Shown: piece by piece, positions 27,530-35,749 of the stretch
Position numbering within the stretch: position 1 is the first letter of the stretch
How the letters are laid out: every line of letters starts with the position of its first letter
Origin: Achromobacter pestifer
GTDB taxonomy: Bacteria; Pseudomonadota; Gammaproteobacteria; Burkholderiales; Burkholderiaceae_B
Reading direction: 5' to 3'
NCBI RefSeq assembly: GCF_013267355.1
Contig: NZ_CP053984.1
Coordinates: 27,398-91,397, forward strand
Length of the DNA: 64,000 bases
Notes under the pieces: model-generated
Database searches by the model: none
The model's input: the letters and a program-made list of their open reading frames with translations, nothing else
What the model was told of the DNA's origin: nothing
Made by a program: the position numbers and the translations under genes

Positions 27530-27728
27530 GTGAGCGTGCGCACCACGCCACCGTCCACCCGCCGGCCTCGCCAGGGCGCACCAGCTGGCCGCCCAGGTGG
27601 CCGGGGAAGTGGGTCGCTGCCTCGATCATGCCGGCCATGGCCGTCTCGAAGCCGGCCACGCCTTGGGGTGCGACCCGGCGCGTGACCAGCACGGTCACGG
27701 CGCGCGACGGGGTGGCGGGTGCGTTCAT
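27530..27728 (-). pseudogene. fused scar: monooxygenase-like (ABM) N terminus joined to SDR-like tail
   Basis: An ATG-started frame encodes about 55 residues typical of an antibiotic-biosynthesis-monooxygenase (ABM) domain: RAVTVLVTRRVAPQGVAGFE and [18 protein letters not shown]. It then loses similarity. Just there, another minus-strand frame reads [11 protein letters not shown] followed by a stop, which is how many short-chain dehydrogenases end. The simplest reading is a deletion that joined the start of an ABM gene to the end of an SDR gene between dmpH and dmpF. The ABM frame runs on into dmpF out of frame. Confidence 0.6.
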
Positions 27729-27753
27729 GGGTGCAGGCGGCTCAGGGCGGCGC

Positions 27754-28542
27754 TCAGACGAATCGCATGCCAACCGTGCCCAGGTCCTGGAAGCGCACGT
27801 TCACGCTGTCGCCGGCCTGCACCGCAATGGCTTCGGTCACGCCGCCGGTCATGATGAAGCTGCCCGTCGGGATCTCCTGACCGCGCGCGCCCAGGTGGTT
27901 GGCCAGGGCGGCGATGGCGGCGGCCGGGTGGCCCATCACGGCGGCGCCGGCGGCCATGGCCACGATCTGGCCGTTCTTCTCCAGCACCACGCCCAGCGTG
28001 CGCAGGTCCAGGTCTTCCACACGACGGGCGCGGCCACCGATCACGAAGCGCGAGGCCGAGGTGTTGTCGGCGATCACGCTCTTGAGGTCGAACTTGAAGT
28101 CGCGGTAGCGGCTGTCGATGATCTCCACGCCGGGGATCACGAAGTCGATCGCGGCCATCACGGCGCCGACGTGGCAGCCCGGACCTTTGAGCGGCGCCTT
28201 GGTGACGACGCAGATCTCGGCCTCGACCTTGGGGTGGATGAGTTCGGAGGTCTTGATGTCGCTGCCTTCGGCGCAGGCCATGTAGTCGCTGACGAAGCCG
28301 AAGACCGGCGTGTCCACGCCCATCTGCTTCATCTTGGCGTAGGAGGTCAGGCCGCACTTGAGGCCCACCGTCTTGTGGCCACGGCTTTCCTTGCGCGCGC
28401 GGATCAGGTCCTGGATCGCGTAGGCGTCGTCCCAGTCCATGTCCGGGTGGTCGTCGGTGATCTTGGTGACGTCGTGCGCCTTCAGCTCGGCGTTTTCCAG
28501 GTGCTCGGCGAGCTGGGCGAGGGTGTTCTTGTCGAGTTTCAT
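27754..28542 (-). CDS. dmpH: 4-oxalocrotonate decarboxylase
   Basis: This 262-residue protein is the DmpH/XylI decarboxylase of the FAH-like hydratase group. Diagnostic stretches are GHKTVGLKCGLTSYAKMKQM, KVEAEICVV, EIIDSRYRDFKFDLKSVIAD, NTSASRFVIGGRAR and GSFIMTGGVTEAIAV. It decarboxylates the keto form of 4-oxalocrotonate to 2-oxopent-4-enoate and normally works in a complex with DmpE. The gene lies 19 bases after dmpE. Confidence 0.92.
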   Translation of the reverse strand: MKLDKNTLAQLAEHLENAELKAHDVTKITDDHPDMDWDDAYAIQDLIRARKESRGHKTVGLKCGLTSYAKMKQMGVDTPVFGFVSDYMACAEGSDIKTSELIHPKVEAEICVVTKAPLKGPGCHVGAVMAAIDFVIPGVEIIDSRYRDFKFDLKSVIADNTSASRFVIGGRARRVEDLDLRTLGVVLEKNGQIVAMAAGAAVMGHPAAAIAALANHLGARGQEIPTGSFIMTGGVTEAIAVQAGDSVNVRFQDLGTVGMRFV

Positions 28543-28561
28543 GTGGTTGTTTCCTTCCCGC

Positions 28562-29347
28562 TCAGGCGACGAAACGCACCGACGTGCCGCCCAGGCCGCC
28601 GACGCTGCAATACAGGCTGTCGCCCGCGACCACCGGCACCAGCGGCGACTGCGAGCCAGAGAGGATGATGTCGCCGGCCTTGAGGCCGATGCCCAGACGG
28701 CCGAGCGTGTTGGCCAGCCAGGCCACCGCGTTGACCGGCGAGCCCTGCACCGATGCGCCGCAGGACGTGCTGATGATTTCGCCGTTCTTTTCCAGCACCA
28801 TGCCGGCCAGCGCGAGGTCGAGGTCGCGCGGGCTCTTGCGCAGGCCGCCGAGCGTGAGCACGCCGCAGGAGGCGTTGTCGGCCACGGTGTCCTGGATCTT
28901 GATCTTCCAGTCCTTGATGCGCGAGTCGACGATCTCGAAGCACGGCATCACGCAGTCGGTGGCGCGCAGCACGTCGGCCGCGGTGACGCCGGGGCCTTCG
29001 AGGTCGCGCGCCAGGATGAAGGCGACCTCTGCCTCGGCCTTGGGCGCGATCATGCTGCTCACCGGGATGGGCTGGCCTTCGTTGTAGACCATGCCCGAGA
29101 GCAGGTGGCCGAAGTCGGGCTGGTTGACCTTGAGCATGTCCATCACGACCTTGCTCGTCACGCCTATTTTCTTGCCCACCACGCGCTCGCCCGCGTCCAG
29201 CCGGCGCTGGATCATGCGCAGCTGGATCTGGTAGGCGTCCTCGATGGTGATGTCCGCTTCGCGGTCGGTCAGCGGAGCGACGGGTTGGCGGTCGAGCAGC
29301 GACTGGTAGAGCTCGTCGCCGTAGTGCTGGATCTTGGAGTTGTCCAT
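28562..29347 (-). CDS. dmpE: 2-oxopent-4-enoate hydratase
   Basis: This 261-residue protein matches DmpE/XylJ. Motifs include GERVVGKKIGVTSKVVMDML, APKAEAEVAFILARDLEGPG, EIVDSRIKDWKIKIQDTVAD and NASCGVLTLGG. It hydrates 2-oxopent-4-enoate to 4-hydroxy-2-oxovalerate. The start is the ATG at MDNSKIQHYGDEL, as in homologues; the upstream open extension is antisense to dmpD. It lies 23 bases after dmpD. Confidence 0.93.
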   Translation of the reverse strand: MDNSKIQHYGDELYQSLLDRQPVAPLTDREADITIEDAYQIQLRMIQRRLDAGERVVGKKIGVTSKVVMDMLKVNQPDFGHLLSGMVYNEGQPIPVSSMIAPKAEAEVAFILARDLEGPGVTAADVLRATDCVMPCFEIVDSRIKDWKIKIQDTVADNASCGVLTLGGLRKSPRDLDLALAGMVLEKNGEIISTSCGASVQGSPVNAVAWLANTLGRLGIGLKAGDIILSGSQSPLVPVVAGDSLYCSVGGLGGTSVRFVA

Positions 29348-29370
29348 GGTGTTCTGTGTGGGAAAAGGGG

Positions 29371-30237
29371 TCAGGCGGACGCGGCGCCCTGCGCGTCGGC
29401 TTCGGCGAGGAAGTTCGACACCAGCTGGGCGAAGCGCGCGGCGTGTTCGATCTGCGTCCAGTGGCCGCAGTGGCCGAACACGTGCAGCTGGCTGTTGGGA
29501 ATCCACTGGCTCAGCGTGAGCGAGGTCTGCAGCGGAATCACCTGGTCCTCGCGGCCGTGGACGATGAGCGTCTCGTGCGGCAGCGCGCGGATCGCCGATT
29601 CGGGGCTGGCCATGGCGTCGACCCAGCGCTGGCGCGGGGCCGGGAACATGGCCGAGAAGGATTCCTGGAAGCCGGGGCGGACGCTGGCCTGGTAGCGCAG
29701 CTCGGCCAGCTCGTCGGTGATCAGGCCCCGGTTGTGTGCGAACACGTCCATGATGCGCTTCATGTTGTCCAGCGACGCCTCGTAGCCCCAGACCGCGTCC
29801 AGGCCCGGCGTGATCGGGAAGGGCACGCCGACCGAGCCCATGAGCACCAGGCGGCGCACGCGCTGGGGCGCGCGGATCGCCAGCGCCAGCGAGAGCGCAC
29901 CGCCGAAGCTGTTGCCCACCACGTCGGCCTGCTCCACGCCCATCGCGTCCATCACGTCCAGCGCCTGCTGGACCCAGGTGTCCATGTTGTAGGTGATGCC
30001 GGCCGGGCGGTCGGAGTAGCCGAAGCCCACCATGTCGGGCGCGATCACGCGGCGGTCTCGTGCAATCACCGGCATGGCGAGGCGCCAGTTGGCCCAGGCG
30101 CTCACACCCGGACCGGAGCCGTGGATGAACAGCACCGGAGGCTGTCCCGGCTTGGAGCTGCCGAGGTCGTGCACGTTGGTGTTGAACGCGCCCGTGCGGA
30201 CGCTGCAGGCGACTTCGGGGTTGTGAGGGGCGTTCAC
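29371..30237 (-). CDS. dmpD: 2-hydroxymuconic semialdehyde hydrolase
   Basis: This 288-residue alpha/beta hydrolase has the oxyanion segment FIHGSGPGVSAWANWR, the nucleophile GNSFGGALS, the acid in HGREDQVIPL and the histidine in FGHCGHWTQIEHA. It cleaves 2-hydroxymuconic semialdehyde, releasing formate and 2-oxopent-4-enoate; for methylcatechol products it is the main branch. The start is a GTG overlapping the dmpC stop by four bases (GTGA), so translation is coupled. Extending upstream would run into dmpC coding sequence. Confidence 0.93.
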   Translation of the reverse strand: MNAPHNPEVACSVRTGAFNTNVHDLGSSKPGQPPVLFIHGSGPGVSAWANWRLAMPVIARDRRVIAPDMVGFGYSDRPAGITYNMDTWVQQALDVMDAMGVEQADVVGNSFGGALSLALAIRAPQRVRRLVLMGSVGVPFPITPGLDAVWGYEASLDNMKRIMDVFAHNRGLITDELAELRYQASVRPGFQESFSAMFPAPRQRWVDAMASPESAIRALPHETLIVHGREDQVIPLQTSLTLSQWIPNSQLHVFGHCGHWTQIEHAARFAQLVSNFLAEADAQGAASA

Positions 30238-31688
30238 AGTTTCACCATCACGTTTCTGAGTTCCGTGTAGAACTCCAGCGAGTGCACGCCGCCTTCGCGG
30301 CCGATGCCCGAGGCCTTGCTGCCGCCGAAGGCGGTGCGCAGGTCGCGCAGGAACCAGCTGTTGATCCAGCACAGGCCGACTTCGATGGCCGCGGCCATGC
30401 GGTGGGCCTTGCCCAGATCCTGCGTCCACACGGTGGTGGCCAGGCCGTAGTCGGTGGCGTTGGCCAGGGCAATCGCTTCCTCTTCGGTGTCGAAGGGCGC
30501 GATGTGGCAGCAGGGGCCGAAGATCTCTTCGCGGATCACGCTGGCGCTCTCGGGCAGGCCGGTCCAGATGGTGGGCTGCACGAAGTGGCCGTGGGCGTAC
30601 TCACCCGTCATGGCCGGTTCGCCGCCGCCGGTGACGACGGTCGCGCCCTCGGCCTTGGCCTTGGCGTAGTAGCCCATGACCTTCTGCTTGTGTTCGGCCG
30701 AGATCAGCGGGCCGATGCCCACGCCCGGCATGTCGGGACCACCGATCTTCAGGCCCTCGGCTTTTTCCTTCAGCGCGGCGACGAACTTGTCGAAGATCGG
30801 GCGCTGCACGTAGACGCGCTCGGTGCCCAGGCAGACCTGGCCGCAGTTCTCGAAGGCGCTGCGCGTGATGCCGGCGATCGCCTTGTCGAAGTCGGCGTCG
30901 GCGAACACGATGCCGGCGTTCTTGCCGCCGAGTTCGAACGACACCGGGCGCACGCCCTTGGCGGCCGCGGCCATGATGGCCTCGCCGGTGCGGGTCTCGC
31001 CGGTGAAGGTGATGCCGTTGACGCCCGGGTGCTTGGTGATGAATTCGCCGGCCGAGCCGGGGCCGAAGCCGTGCAGCACCTGGTACACGCCCTTGGGCAC
31101 GCCGACCGCGTTCATCACCTCGCCCAGCAGGGTGGCGGTTGCGGGGGTTTCTTCCGAGGGTTTGACGATGACGGTGTTGCCGCAGGCCAGGGCCGGGCCG
31201 ACCTTCCAGGTCATCAGCAGCAGCGGCAGGTTCCAGGGGCAGATCACGCCGACCACGCCCAGGGGCGTGCGCAGACCGTAGCTGATGGCCGTGCCGCCGT
31301 CGGGCGTGGTCATCTGGAAGCTCTCGGTCGGCACGTTCTTGACGATGTCGGCAAAGATCTTGAAGTTGGCGGCGCCGCGCGGGATGTCGATGTGCGAAGC
31401 CAGCGAGCGCGGCTTGCCGGTGTCGGCCAGTTCGGCGGCGAGGAAGTCGTCGAAGCGGCGGTTGATCTCGTCGGCCACCGCGTGCAGCAGTTCGGCGCGC
31501 TTGACCACGCTCATCGTGCCCCACTCGCCCTTGAGCGCGGCGCGGCCCGCGGCCACGGCCGCGTCGACCTCGGCCTGACCGGCCTCGTGCACCAGACCTA
31601 CGACCTCGTTGGTGGCCGGGTTGCGGTTTTCGAAGGTCTTGGCGGTGGCGACGAAATCGCCGTTGATGAAGTTCAGGAACTGTTTCAT
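30234..31688 (-). CDS. dmpC: 2-hydroxymuconic semialdehyde dehydrogenase
   Basis: This 484-residue aldehyde dehydrogenase has the catalytic cysteine in FENCGQVCLGTERV and the catalytic glutamate in VSFELGGKNAGIVF. It begins MKQFLNFINGDFVATAKTFE, closely like DmpC/XylG. It oxidises 2-hydroxymuconic semialdehyde to 2-hydroxymuconate (4-oxalocrotonate enol), feeding DmpI and DmpH. It lies 25 bases after the GlcG-like gene and is coupled to dmpD. Confidence 0.95.
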   Translation of the reverse strand: MKQFLNFINGDFVATAKTFENRNPATNEVVGLVHEAGQAEVDAAVAAGRAALKGEWGTMSVVKRAELLHAVADEINRRFDDFLAAELADTGKPRSLASHIDIPRGAANFKIFADIVKNVPTESFQMTTPDGGTAISYGLRTPLGVVGVICPWNLPLLLMTWKVGPALACGNTVIVKPSEETPATATLLGEVMNAVGVPKGVYQVLHGFGPGSAGEFITKHPGVNGITFTGETRTGEAIMAAAAKGVRPVSFELGGKNAGIVFADADFDKAIAGITRSAFENCGQVCLGTERVYVQRPIFDKFVAALKEKAEGLKIGGPDMPGVGIGPLISAEHKQKVMGYYAKAKAEGATVVTGGGEPAMTGEYAHGHFVQPTIWTGLPESASVIREEIFGPCCHIAPFDTEEEAIALANATDYGLATTVWTQDLGKAHRMAAAIEVGLCWINSWFLRDLRTAFGGSKASGIGREGGVHSLEFYTELRNVMVKL

Positions 31689-31713
31689 GGTGCGTGAGGA
31701 AGGAAAAGAAAAG

Positions 31714-32145
31714 TCAATCGAGCCCCAGGGCCTGCAGGCCGGCGCGGGCGCAGGCTTCGTCCTGCTCGGCCGAGCCGCCGGAAACACCGATGCCGCCAAT
31801 GCGCTGGCCGTCGGTCACGACCGGCAGGCCGCCGCCGAACAGCACCAGGCGCTGGCGCTGGTTCAGGCCGATGCGCAGCAACTCGTCGTCACCGATGACG
31901 CCGCCCCATTGCGATGTGGGAAAGCCGAAGCTCGCGGCGGTGTAGGCCTTGTCGATCGCGATGTCGATCGAATGCAGGAAGGCATTGGGCATGCGCAGAA
32001 AAGCGGCCAGCGTGCCCGAGGCATCGGTCACGGCCACATTGATGCGAATGCCCAATGCCTCCGCGTGCGCCACCGCCGCCTGACAGGCCATCGAAGCCGC
32101 CGACGCGGTGATGACGGAAGAGGGAACAGAGAGAGCGGATGTCAT
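31714..32145 (-). CDS. GlcG/HbpS-like (DUF336) protein
   Basis: This 143-residue protein belongs to the GlcG/HbpS family: NVAVTDASGTLAAFLRM, IDKAYTAASFGFPTSQW and RQRLVLFGGGLPVV, then IGGIGVSGGSAEQDEAC. Members bind haem or act in unknown ways, and genes of this family recur in meta-cleavage operons of beta-proteobacteria between dmpB and dmpC. Its role there is not established; helping the iron of catechol dioxygenase is one possibility. No signal peptide is evident, so it is probably cytoplasmic. Confidence 0.85.
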   Translation of the reverse strand: MTSALSVPSSVITASAASMACQAAVAHAEALGIRINVAVTDASGTLAAFLRMPNAFLHSIDIAIDKAYTAASFGFPTSQWGGVIGDDELLRIGLNQRQRLVLFGGGLPVVTDGQRIGGIGVSGGSAEQDEACARAGLQALGLD

Positions 32146-32222
32146 AAGAAGAAGCGGCGAGAGAAAGGTGACTCCGGTTCGAGGGGCACCGAGGAACCGG
32201 CTCCGCCGGGCCTCAGGTGCCG

Positions 32223-32287
32223 TCCCCCCTCCCAGCGCCGCAGGCGCGCCAGAGAGGGGGGAAGCCGCGAAGCGGCGCAGGGGGGAG
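32223..32287. repeat. Comamonadaceae-type intergenic palindromic repeat
   Basis: Between dmpB and the GlcG-like gene lies a GC-rich dispersed-repeat sequence made of CCCCCCTC ... GAGGGGGGAAG, followed by GCCGCGAAGCGGC and GCAGGGGGGA. Such nested palindromes are familiar in intergenic regions of Acidovorax, Delftia and relatives. Within an operon it could act as an RNA stabiliser or attenuator. It suggests that the phenol cluster came from a Comamonadaceae chromosome. Confidence 0.6.
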
Positions 32288-32288
32288 A

Positions 32289-33233
32289 TCAGGTATAGAC
32301 CTCGGTGAAAGACGGCACCAGATCACCCGTGTGATAGAAAATCCCGCTGCCCAGCTGGTCTTCGGTCCAGGTTGTCACCGGCCGGTCGCGCTGGGCCAGG
32401 TAGCCCAGGCCGGCGAAGGTCTCATTGCGGTTGCCGCTGGGATCGAAGAAGTAGATGGTTTCGCCGCGCGTGATGCCGTGGCGGGTGGGGGCCACGTCGA
32501 TGCGCGTCTTGGTCTTGGCCATCACGTCGGCGGACTTGAGCACGTCGTGCCACGAGTCCAGGAAGAAGGCGATGTGGTGCAGGCCGCTGCGCGGGCCGCC
32601 CACGAAGGCGATGTCGTGCGGCGTGGTGGTGCGGGCCATCCAGGTCGCCGCCTGCATGTTGCCTTCGGGTCCGACCAGCACCTGCTCGGTCAGGAAGAAG
32701 TCCAGCGCCTCGGTCATGAAGCGGGTGTTGTCGGCCACGGTGTTGATGCCGGCCTCGGGATTCATCTCGCACATCAGCAGGCAGTGGTCCAGCCAGTGAG
32801 CGCCCGCGCCTTTGAGGCCGTCCGGCCACGGGTCGGGGTTGGTGGTGCCGACCTCGGTGCCCACGTACTCCTTCATGGCGTACAGGCGCATCTCGTGGCC
32901 GCTGGGCAGGTTGAACTGCAGCATGCGGCCGGTGGAAGGCAGGGTGCCTTCGGGCAGCACGGTGGTCTTTACGCCCCAGGCTTCGACCTTCTTCTGCAGC
33001 TCGTCGAGGTCGCTGTCCTTCTCGACCTTGTAGGCCAGGTGGTTCATGCCGGCCTGGTCCGACGGCGTCAGGATCAGCGAGTACTTGTCCCACTCGTCCC
33101 AGCACTTGAGGTAAACGTTGCCCGCCTTGTCCTTCATGGTGGTCTTCATGCCCAGCACGTTCTCGTAGTGCCGGACGGCGGCGTCCATGTCCATCACTTT
33201 CAGGCTCGCGTGCCCGATGCGCATCACACCCAT
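32289..33233 (-). CDS. dmpB: catechol 2,3-dioxygenase
   Basis: This 314-residue protein is a type I extradiol dioxygenase with two vicinal-oxygen-chelate domains. Iron ligands are visible in [21 protein letters not shown] and the glutamate of GNRNETFAG. It opens catechol to 2-hydroxymuconic semialdehyde, the committed step for catechol from phenol and probably also from aniline. It lies 21 bases after dmpQ, whose product reactivates the ferrous centre in relatives. Confidence 0.96.
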   Translation of the reverse strand: MGVMRIGHASLKVMDMDAAVRHYENVLGMKTTMKDKAGNVYLKCWDEWDKYSLILTPSDQAGMNHLAYKVEKDSDLDELQKKVEAWGVKTTVLPEGTLPSTGRMLQFNLPSGHEMRLYAMKEYVGTEVGTTNPDPWPDGLKGAGAHWLDHCLLMCEMNPEAGINTVADNTRFMTEALDFFLTEQVLVGPEGNMQAATWMARTTTPHDIAFVGGPRSGLHHIAFFLDSWHDVLKSADVMAKTKTRIDVAPTRHGITRGETIYFFDPSGNRNETFAGLGYLAQRDRPVTTWTEDQLGSGIFYHTGDLVPSFTEVYT

Positions 33234-33254
33234 GTTGTGTCTCCTGGTGGTTGG

Positions 33255-33626
33255 TTACTGCTGCTGAATCGAAGGGCTGGCAGTCGCAGACTCTGCGCGC
33301 CCCTTGGAAAACGGTTTGCTCAACTTGCCGGCCACTTCGAGGTTCACCGGCGTCTGGGGTGCCACGCGGCATGCCAGCGTGTAGCCCTGGTTCTCTTCGT
33401 CGAGCGTCACGTGTGCACGGCTGATCGGCCCCAGGGCCTTGATCTGTCCCTCGACGATGCGGACCTTGCAGACCCCGCAGCCGCCGTTGACGCAACCCAC
33501 CGGGATGCCCTTGCGGCCCAGGCGGACCATGCCGGTGAGCAGGCTTTCATTGCCGGCGCAGGGAAAGGTCTCGTCCGTCTGGGCCACGTGCACTGCGAAC
33601 TTGGGGCGGGAATCAAACAGGGACAT
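33255..33626 (-). CDS. dmpQ: plant-type [2Fe-2S] ferredoxin (XylT/DmpQ-like)
   Basis: This 123-residue protein carries the 2Fe-2S motif CVNGGCGVCK and a later cysteine in YTLACRVAP. XylT-type ferredoxins reduce oxidised, inactive catechol 2,3-dioxygenase, which matters when substituted catechols oxidise its iron. It is the first gene of the meta-pathway operon and lies just before dmpB. The C-terminal tail (about 25 residues after the last strand) is longer than usual for the family. Confidence 0.9.
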   Translation of the reverse strand: MSLFDSRPKFAVHVAQTDETFPCAGNESLLTGMVRLGRKGIPVGCVNGGCGVCKVRIVEGQIKALGPISRAHVTLDEENQGYTLACRVAPQTPVNLEVAGKLSKPFSKGRAESATASPSIQQQ

Positions 33627-33714
33627 GTCTCAGTTCTTCTTCAACGCAGCAGCTTCAGCTGCCAAAGATAGGGCGGAGCGGTCATACCGTCCAATACCGA
33701 ATTTTTGCGACCCT

Positions 33715-33729
33715 ATACTGGTGAGGTAT
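33715..33729. promoter_or_regulatory. LysR operator ATAC-N7-GTAT
   Basis: The sequence ATACTGGTGAGGTAT is exactly the ATAC-N7-GTAT pattern bound by CatM/BenM-type LysR regulators. It lies between the divergent dmpQ and LysR genes, 24 bases before the LysR start. A second partial site (ATACC GTCC AATACC) sits near 33684-33698. The regulator encoded next to it should bind here and control the meta operon, perhaps responding to a muconate-like intermediate. That binding is inferred. Confidence 0.6.
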
Positions 33730-33752
33730 TGCGAGCCGAACCAGGAGGCCCC

Positions 33753-34694
33753 ATGGATCTCAAAGACATGCGCCAGTTTCTGGCGGTCGCCGAAGAGCGC
33801 AACTTCACCCGCGCGGCCGAGCGCCTGCACATGGCGCAGCCGCCGCTGTCGCGCCAGATCAAGGCGCTGGAAGACGAGATGGGGGCGCCGCTGTTCCTGC
33901 GCACACCGGCCGGCGTGGAGCTGACCGAGGCGGGCCAGACGCTGCTGGACGAGGTGCCCAACCTGCTGCACCTGGCGCAGCGCGCGGCCGAGCGCACGCG
34001 GCGCGCGGCCGAGCGCACGCGGCGCGCGGCGCAGGGCCTGACCGGCCAGCTCGACGTGGGCATCTACGGCTCGGGCGTGCTGGACGTCATTCCCCGCGTG
34101 CTCGCGAAGTTCCACGCGCAGCGGCCCGAGGTGCGCATCGCGCTGCACAACCTCACCAAGTCCGAGCAGCTGCAGGCGCTGCGCGAACGGCGCATCAGCG
34201 TGGGCTTCAACCGCCTGATCCCGCCCGAGCCGGACCTGGTGGTCGAGTCGGTGTTGCGCGAGCCGCTGCTGGTGGCGATGCACGAAGCGCACCCGCTGGC
34301 GCAGCGCAGGCAGGTCGGGATGGCCGACCTCGACGGGCTGCCCATGATCCTCTACCCCAACGAGGCCATCCACGGGCTGGCGCAGGAAGTGGCCGAGGCC
34401 TTCCGCCAGGAAGGCGTGCGGCTGGCGGTCGAGCAGGACGTCGAGGACGTGGTGACGGCCGTGGCCCTGGTGGCCAGTGGCTTCGGGCTGACCATCGCCA
34501 CCCGGTCGGCCGCCAGCCTGCGCCTGCCGGGCGTGGTGTTCGTGCCCTTGCGCAGCCGCCACCTCAAGGACCTGGAGCTGAGCTGCCTCTACCGGCGCGG
34601 CGATCCGTCGCCGGTGCTGGCCATGTTCCTGGAGGTGGTGCGTGCGCATGGGAAGAGCGAAACGAAGGGCGGCAACGGCCTCAGACCTGCCTGA
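33753..34694 (+). CDS. LysR-type regulator of the meta-cleavage operon (CatM/BenM-like)
   Basis: This 313-residue protein has a typical LysR N terminus (MDLKDMRQFLAVAEERNFTR, then QPPLSRQIKALEDEMGAPLF) of the CatR/BenM branch, and a full effector domain. It diverges from dmpQ across a region with an ATAC-N7-GTAT operator. The linker helix holds two perfect 7-residue repeats AAERTRR encoded by a 21-base tandem duplication, followed by a third partial AAQG copy. The ATG chosen has AGGAGGCCCC upstream. Its 3' end overlaps the dmpP 3' end by 14 bases. Confidence 0.9.
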   Translation: MDLKDMRQFLAVAEERNFTRAAERLHMAQPPLSRQIKALEDEMGAPLFLRTPAGVELTEAGQTLLDEVPNLLHLAQRAAERTRRAAERTRRAAQGLTGQLDVGIYGSGVLDVIPRVLAKFHAQRPEVRIALHNLTKSEQLQALRERRISVGFNRLIPPEPDLVVESVLREPLLVAMHEAHPLAQRRQVGMADLDGLPMILYPNEAIHGLAQEVAEAFRQEGVRLAVEQDVEDVVTAVALVASGFGLTIATRSAASLRLPGVVFVPLRSRHLKDLELSCLYRRGDPSPVLAMFLEVVRAHGKSETKGGNGLRPA

Positions 34695-35742
34695 ACAGCG
34701 GGCTGCGGGCGGCCTGCGCGTCGGCCGCCGAGAGGAACTTCTCGGTGTAGATGTCGCGCTCGAACAGGCGGCCCTGCATCAGGGTGGAGATGCAGGCCTC
34801 GATCATGGGCGGCGGCCCGCACAGGTAGGCCTTCTGGCCCACAAAGCTGCCGCCGAAATGCGCCTTGGCCGCTTCGTGCACGAAGCCGCGGAAGCCGTCC
34901 CAGTCCGAGCCCTCGGGCTCGTGCGAGAGCGCCGGCACGTACGAGAAGTTGGCGTGCTGTTCGGCGAGCGCGCGGAACTCGGCGTCGTAGTACAGCTCCT
35001 CGTGCGAACGCTGTCCGTAGACCAGGGTGATGGGCAGCGTGCAGCCGCGCGAGAGCAGGTCCGCGATCATCGAGCGCGGGCTCGACAGCCCCGAGCCGCC
35101 GGCCATGAACAGCATCGGCTGGCGCGCCGACTCGCGCACGAAGAAACGGCCGTAGGGGCCGGCCACGCGCAGGCGGTCGCCGGCCTTGAGCTGCTCGTGC
35201 AGCCAGGTGGTGCCGGCGCCGCCGGGCAGCTTGCGCACGTTGAGCTCGATGCCCTTCGTGGCGGCCACGTCGGCGGGTTGATTGGCGATCGAGAAGGCGC
35301 GGCTGCCGACGCCCGGGATTTCCACCTGCACGTACTGCCCCGCCTGGAAGTCGATGGCCTTGTCCAGCTGCAGGTGGATCGCCTTGATGGTGGGCGTGAG
35401 GTCCTCGACGCGGCTGACCGTGGCCGCGAAGTCGCGCACCGGGATCACGCGCGCATCGGGCTCCTCGTCGATCTCGGCTTCGATGGTGGTGTCGCTCTGC
35501 AGCGTGCAGCAGCAGGCCAGCGACTTGCCTTCATCGCGCTCAAATTCCATCAGCGCAAACGGATTTGCCGCACCATGGTCCACCTCGCCATCGAGCACCT
35601 GCACCTTGCACGTTCCGCACAGGCCGTGCCCGCAGGCGTGTGGAATGTAGATGCCCTGGCGCAATGCCGCGTCGAGCACGGTCTGCCCTTCGTCGACCTC
35701 GATGGTCGCGCCCAGGGGTTCGATGGTCAGTTGGTAGCTCAT
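34681..35742 (-). CDS. dmpP: phenol hydroxylase reductase component P5
   Basis: This 353-residue protein has an N-terminal plant-type ferredoxin (CGHGLCGTCKV, and a final cysteine in SLACCC) followed by FAD (RAFSIAN) and NAD (GGSGLSSPRSM) domains, the order found in DmpP. It carries electrons from NADH to the diiron hydroxylase. It is the last gene of dmpKLMNOP, 7 bases after dmpO. It overlaps the convergent LysR gene by 14 bases. Confidence 0.95.
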   Translation of the reverse strand: MSYQLTIEPLGATIEVDEGQTVLDAALRQGIYIPHACGHGLCGTCKVQVLDGEVDHGAANPFALMEFERDEGKSLACCCTLQSDTTIEAEIDEEPDARVIPVRDFAATVSRVEDLTPTIKAIHLQLDKAIDFQAGQYVQVEIPGVGSRAFSIANQPADVAATKGIELNVRKLPGGAGTTWLHEQLKAGDRLRVAGPYGRFFVRESARQPMLFMAGGSGLSSPRSMIADLLSRGCTLPITLVYGQRSHEELYYDAEFRALAEQHANFSYVPALSHEPEGSDWDGFRGFVHEAAKAHFGGSFVGQKAYLCGPPPMIEACISTLMQGRLFERDIYTEKFLSAADAQAARSPLFRQV

Positions 35743-35749
35743 GGAACGA

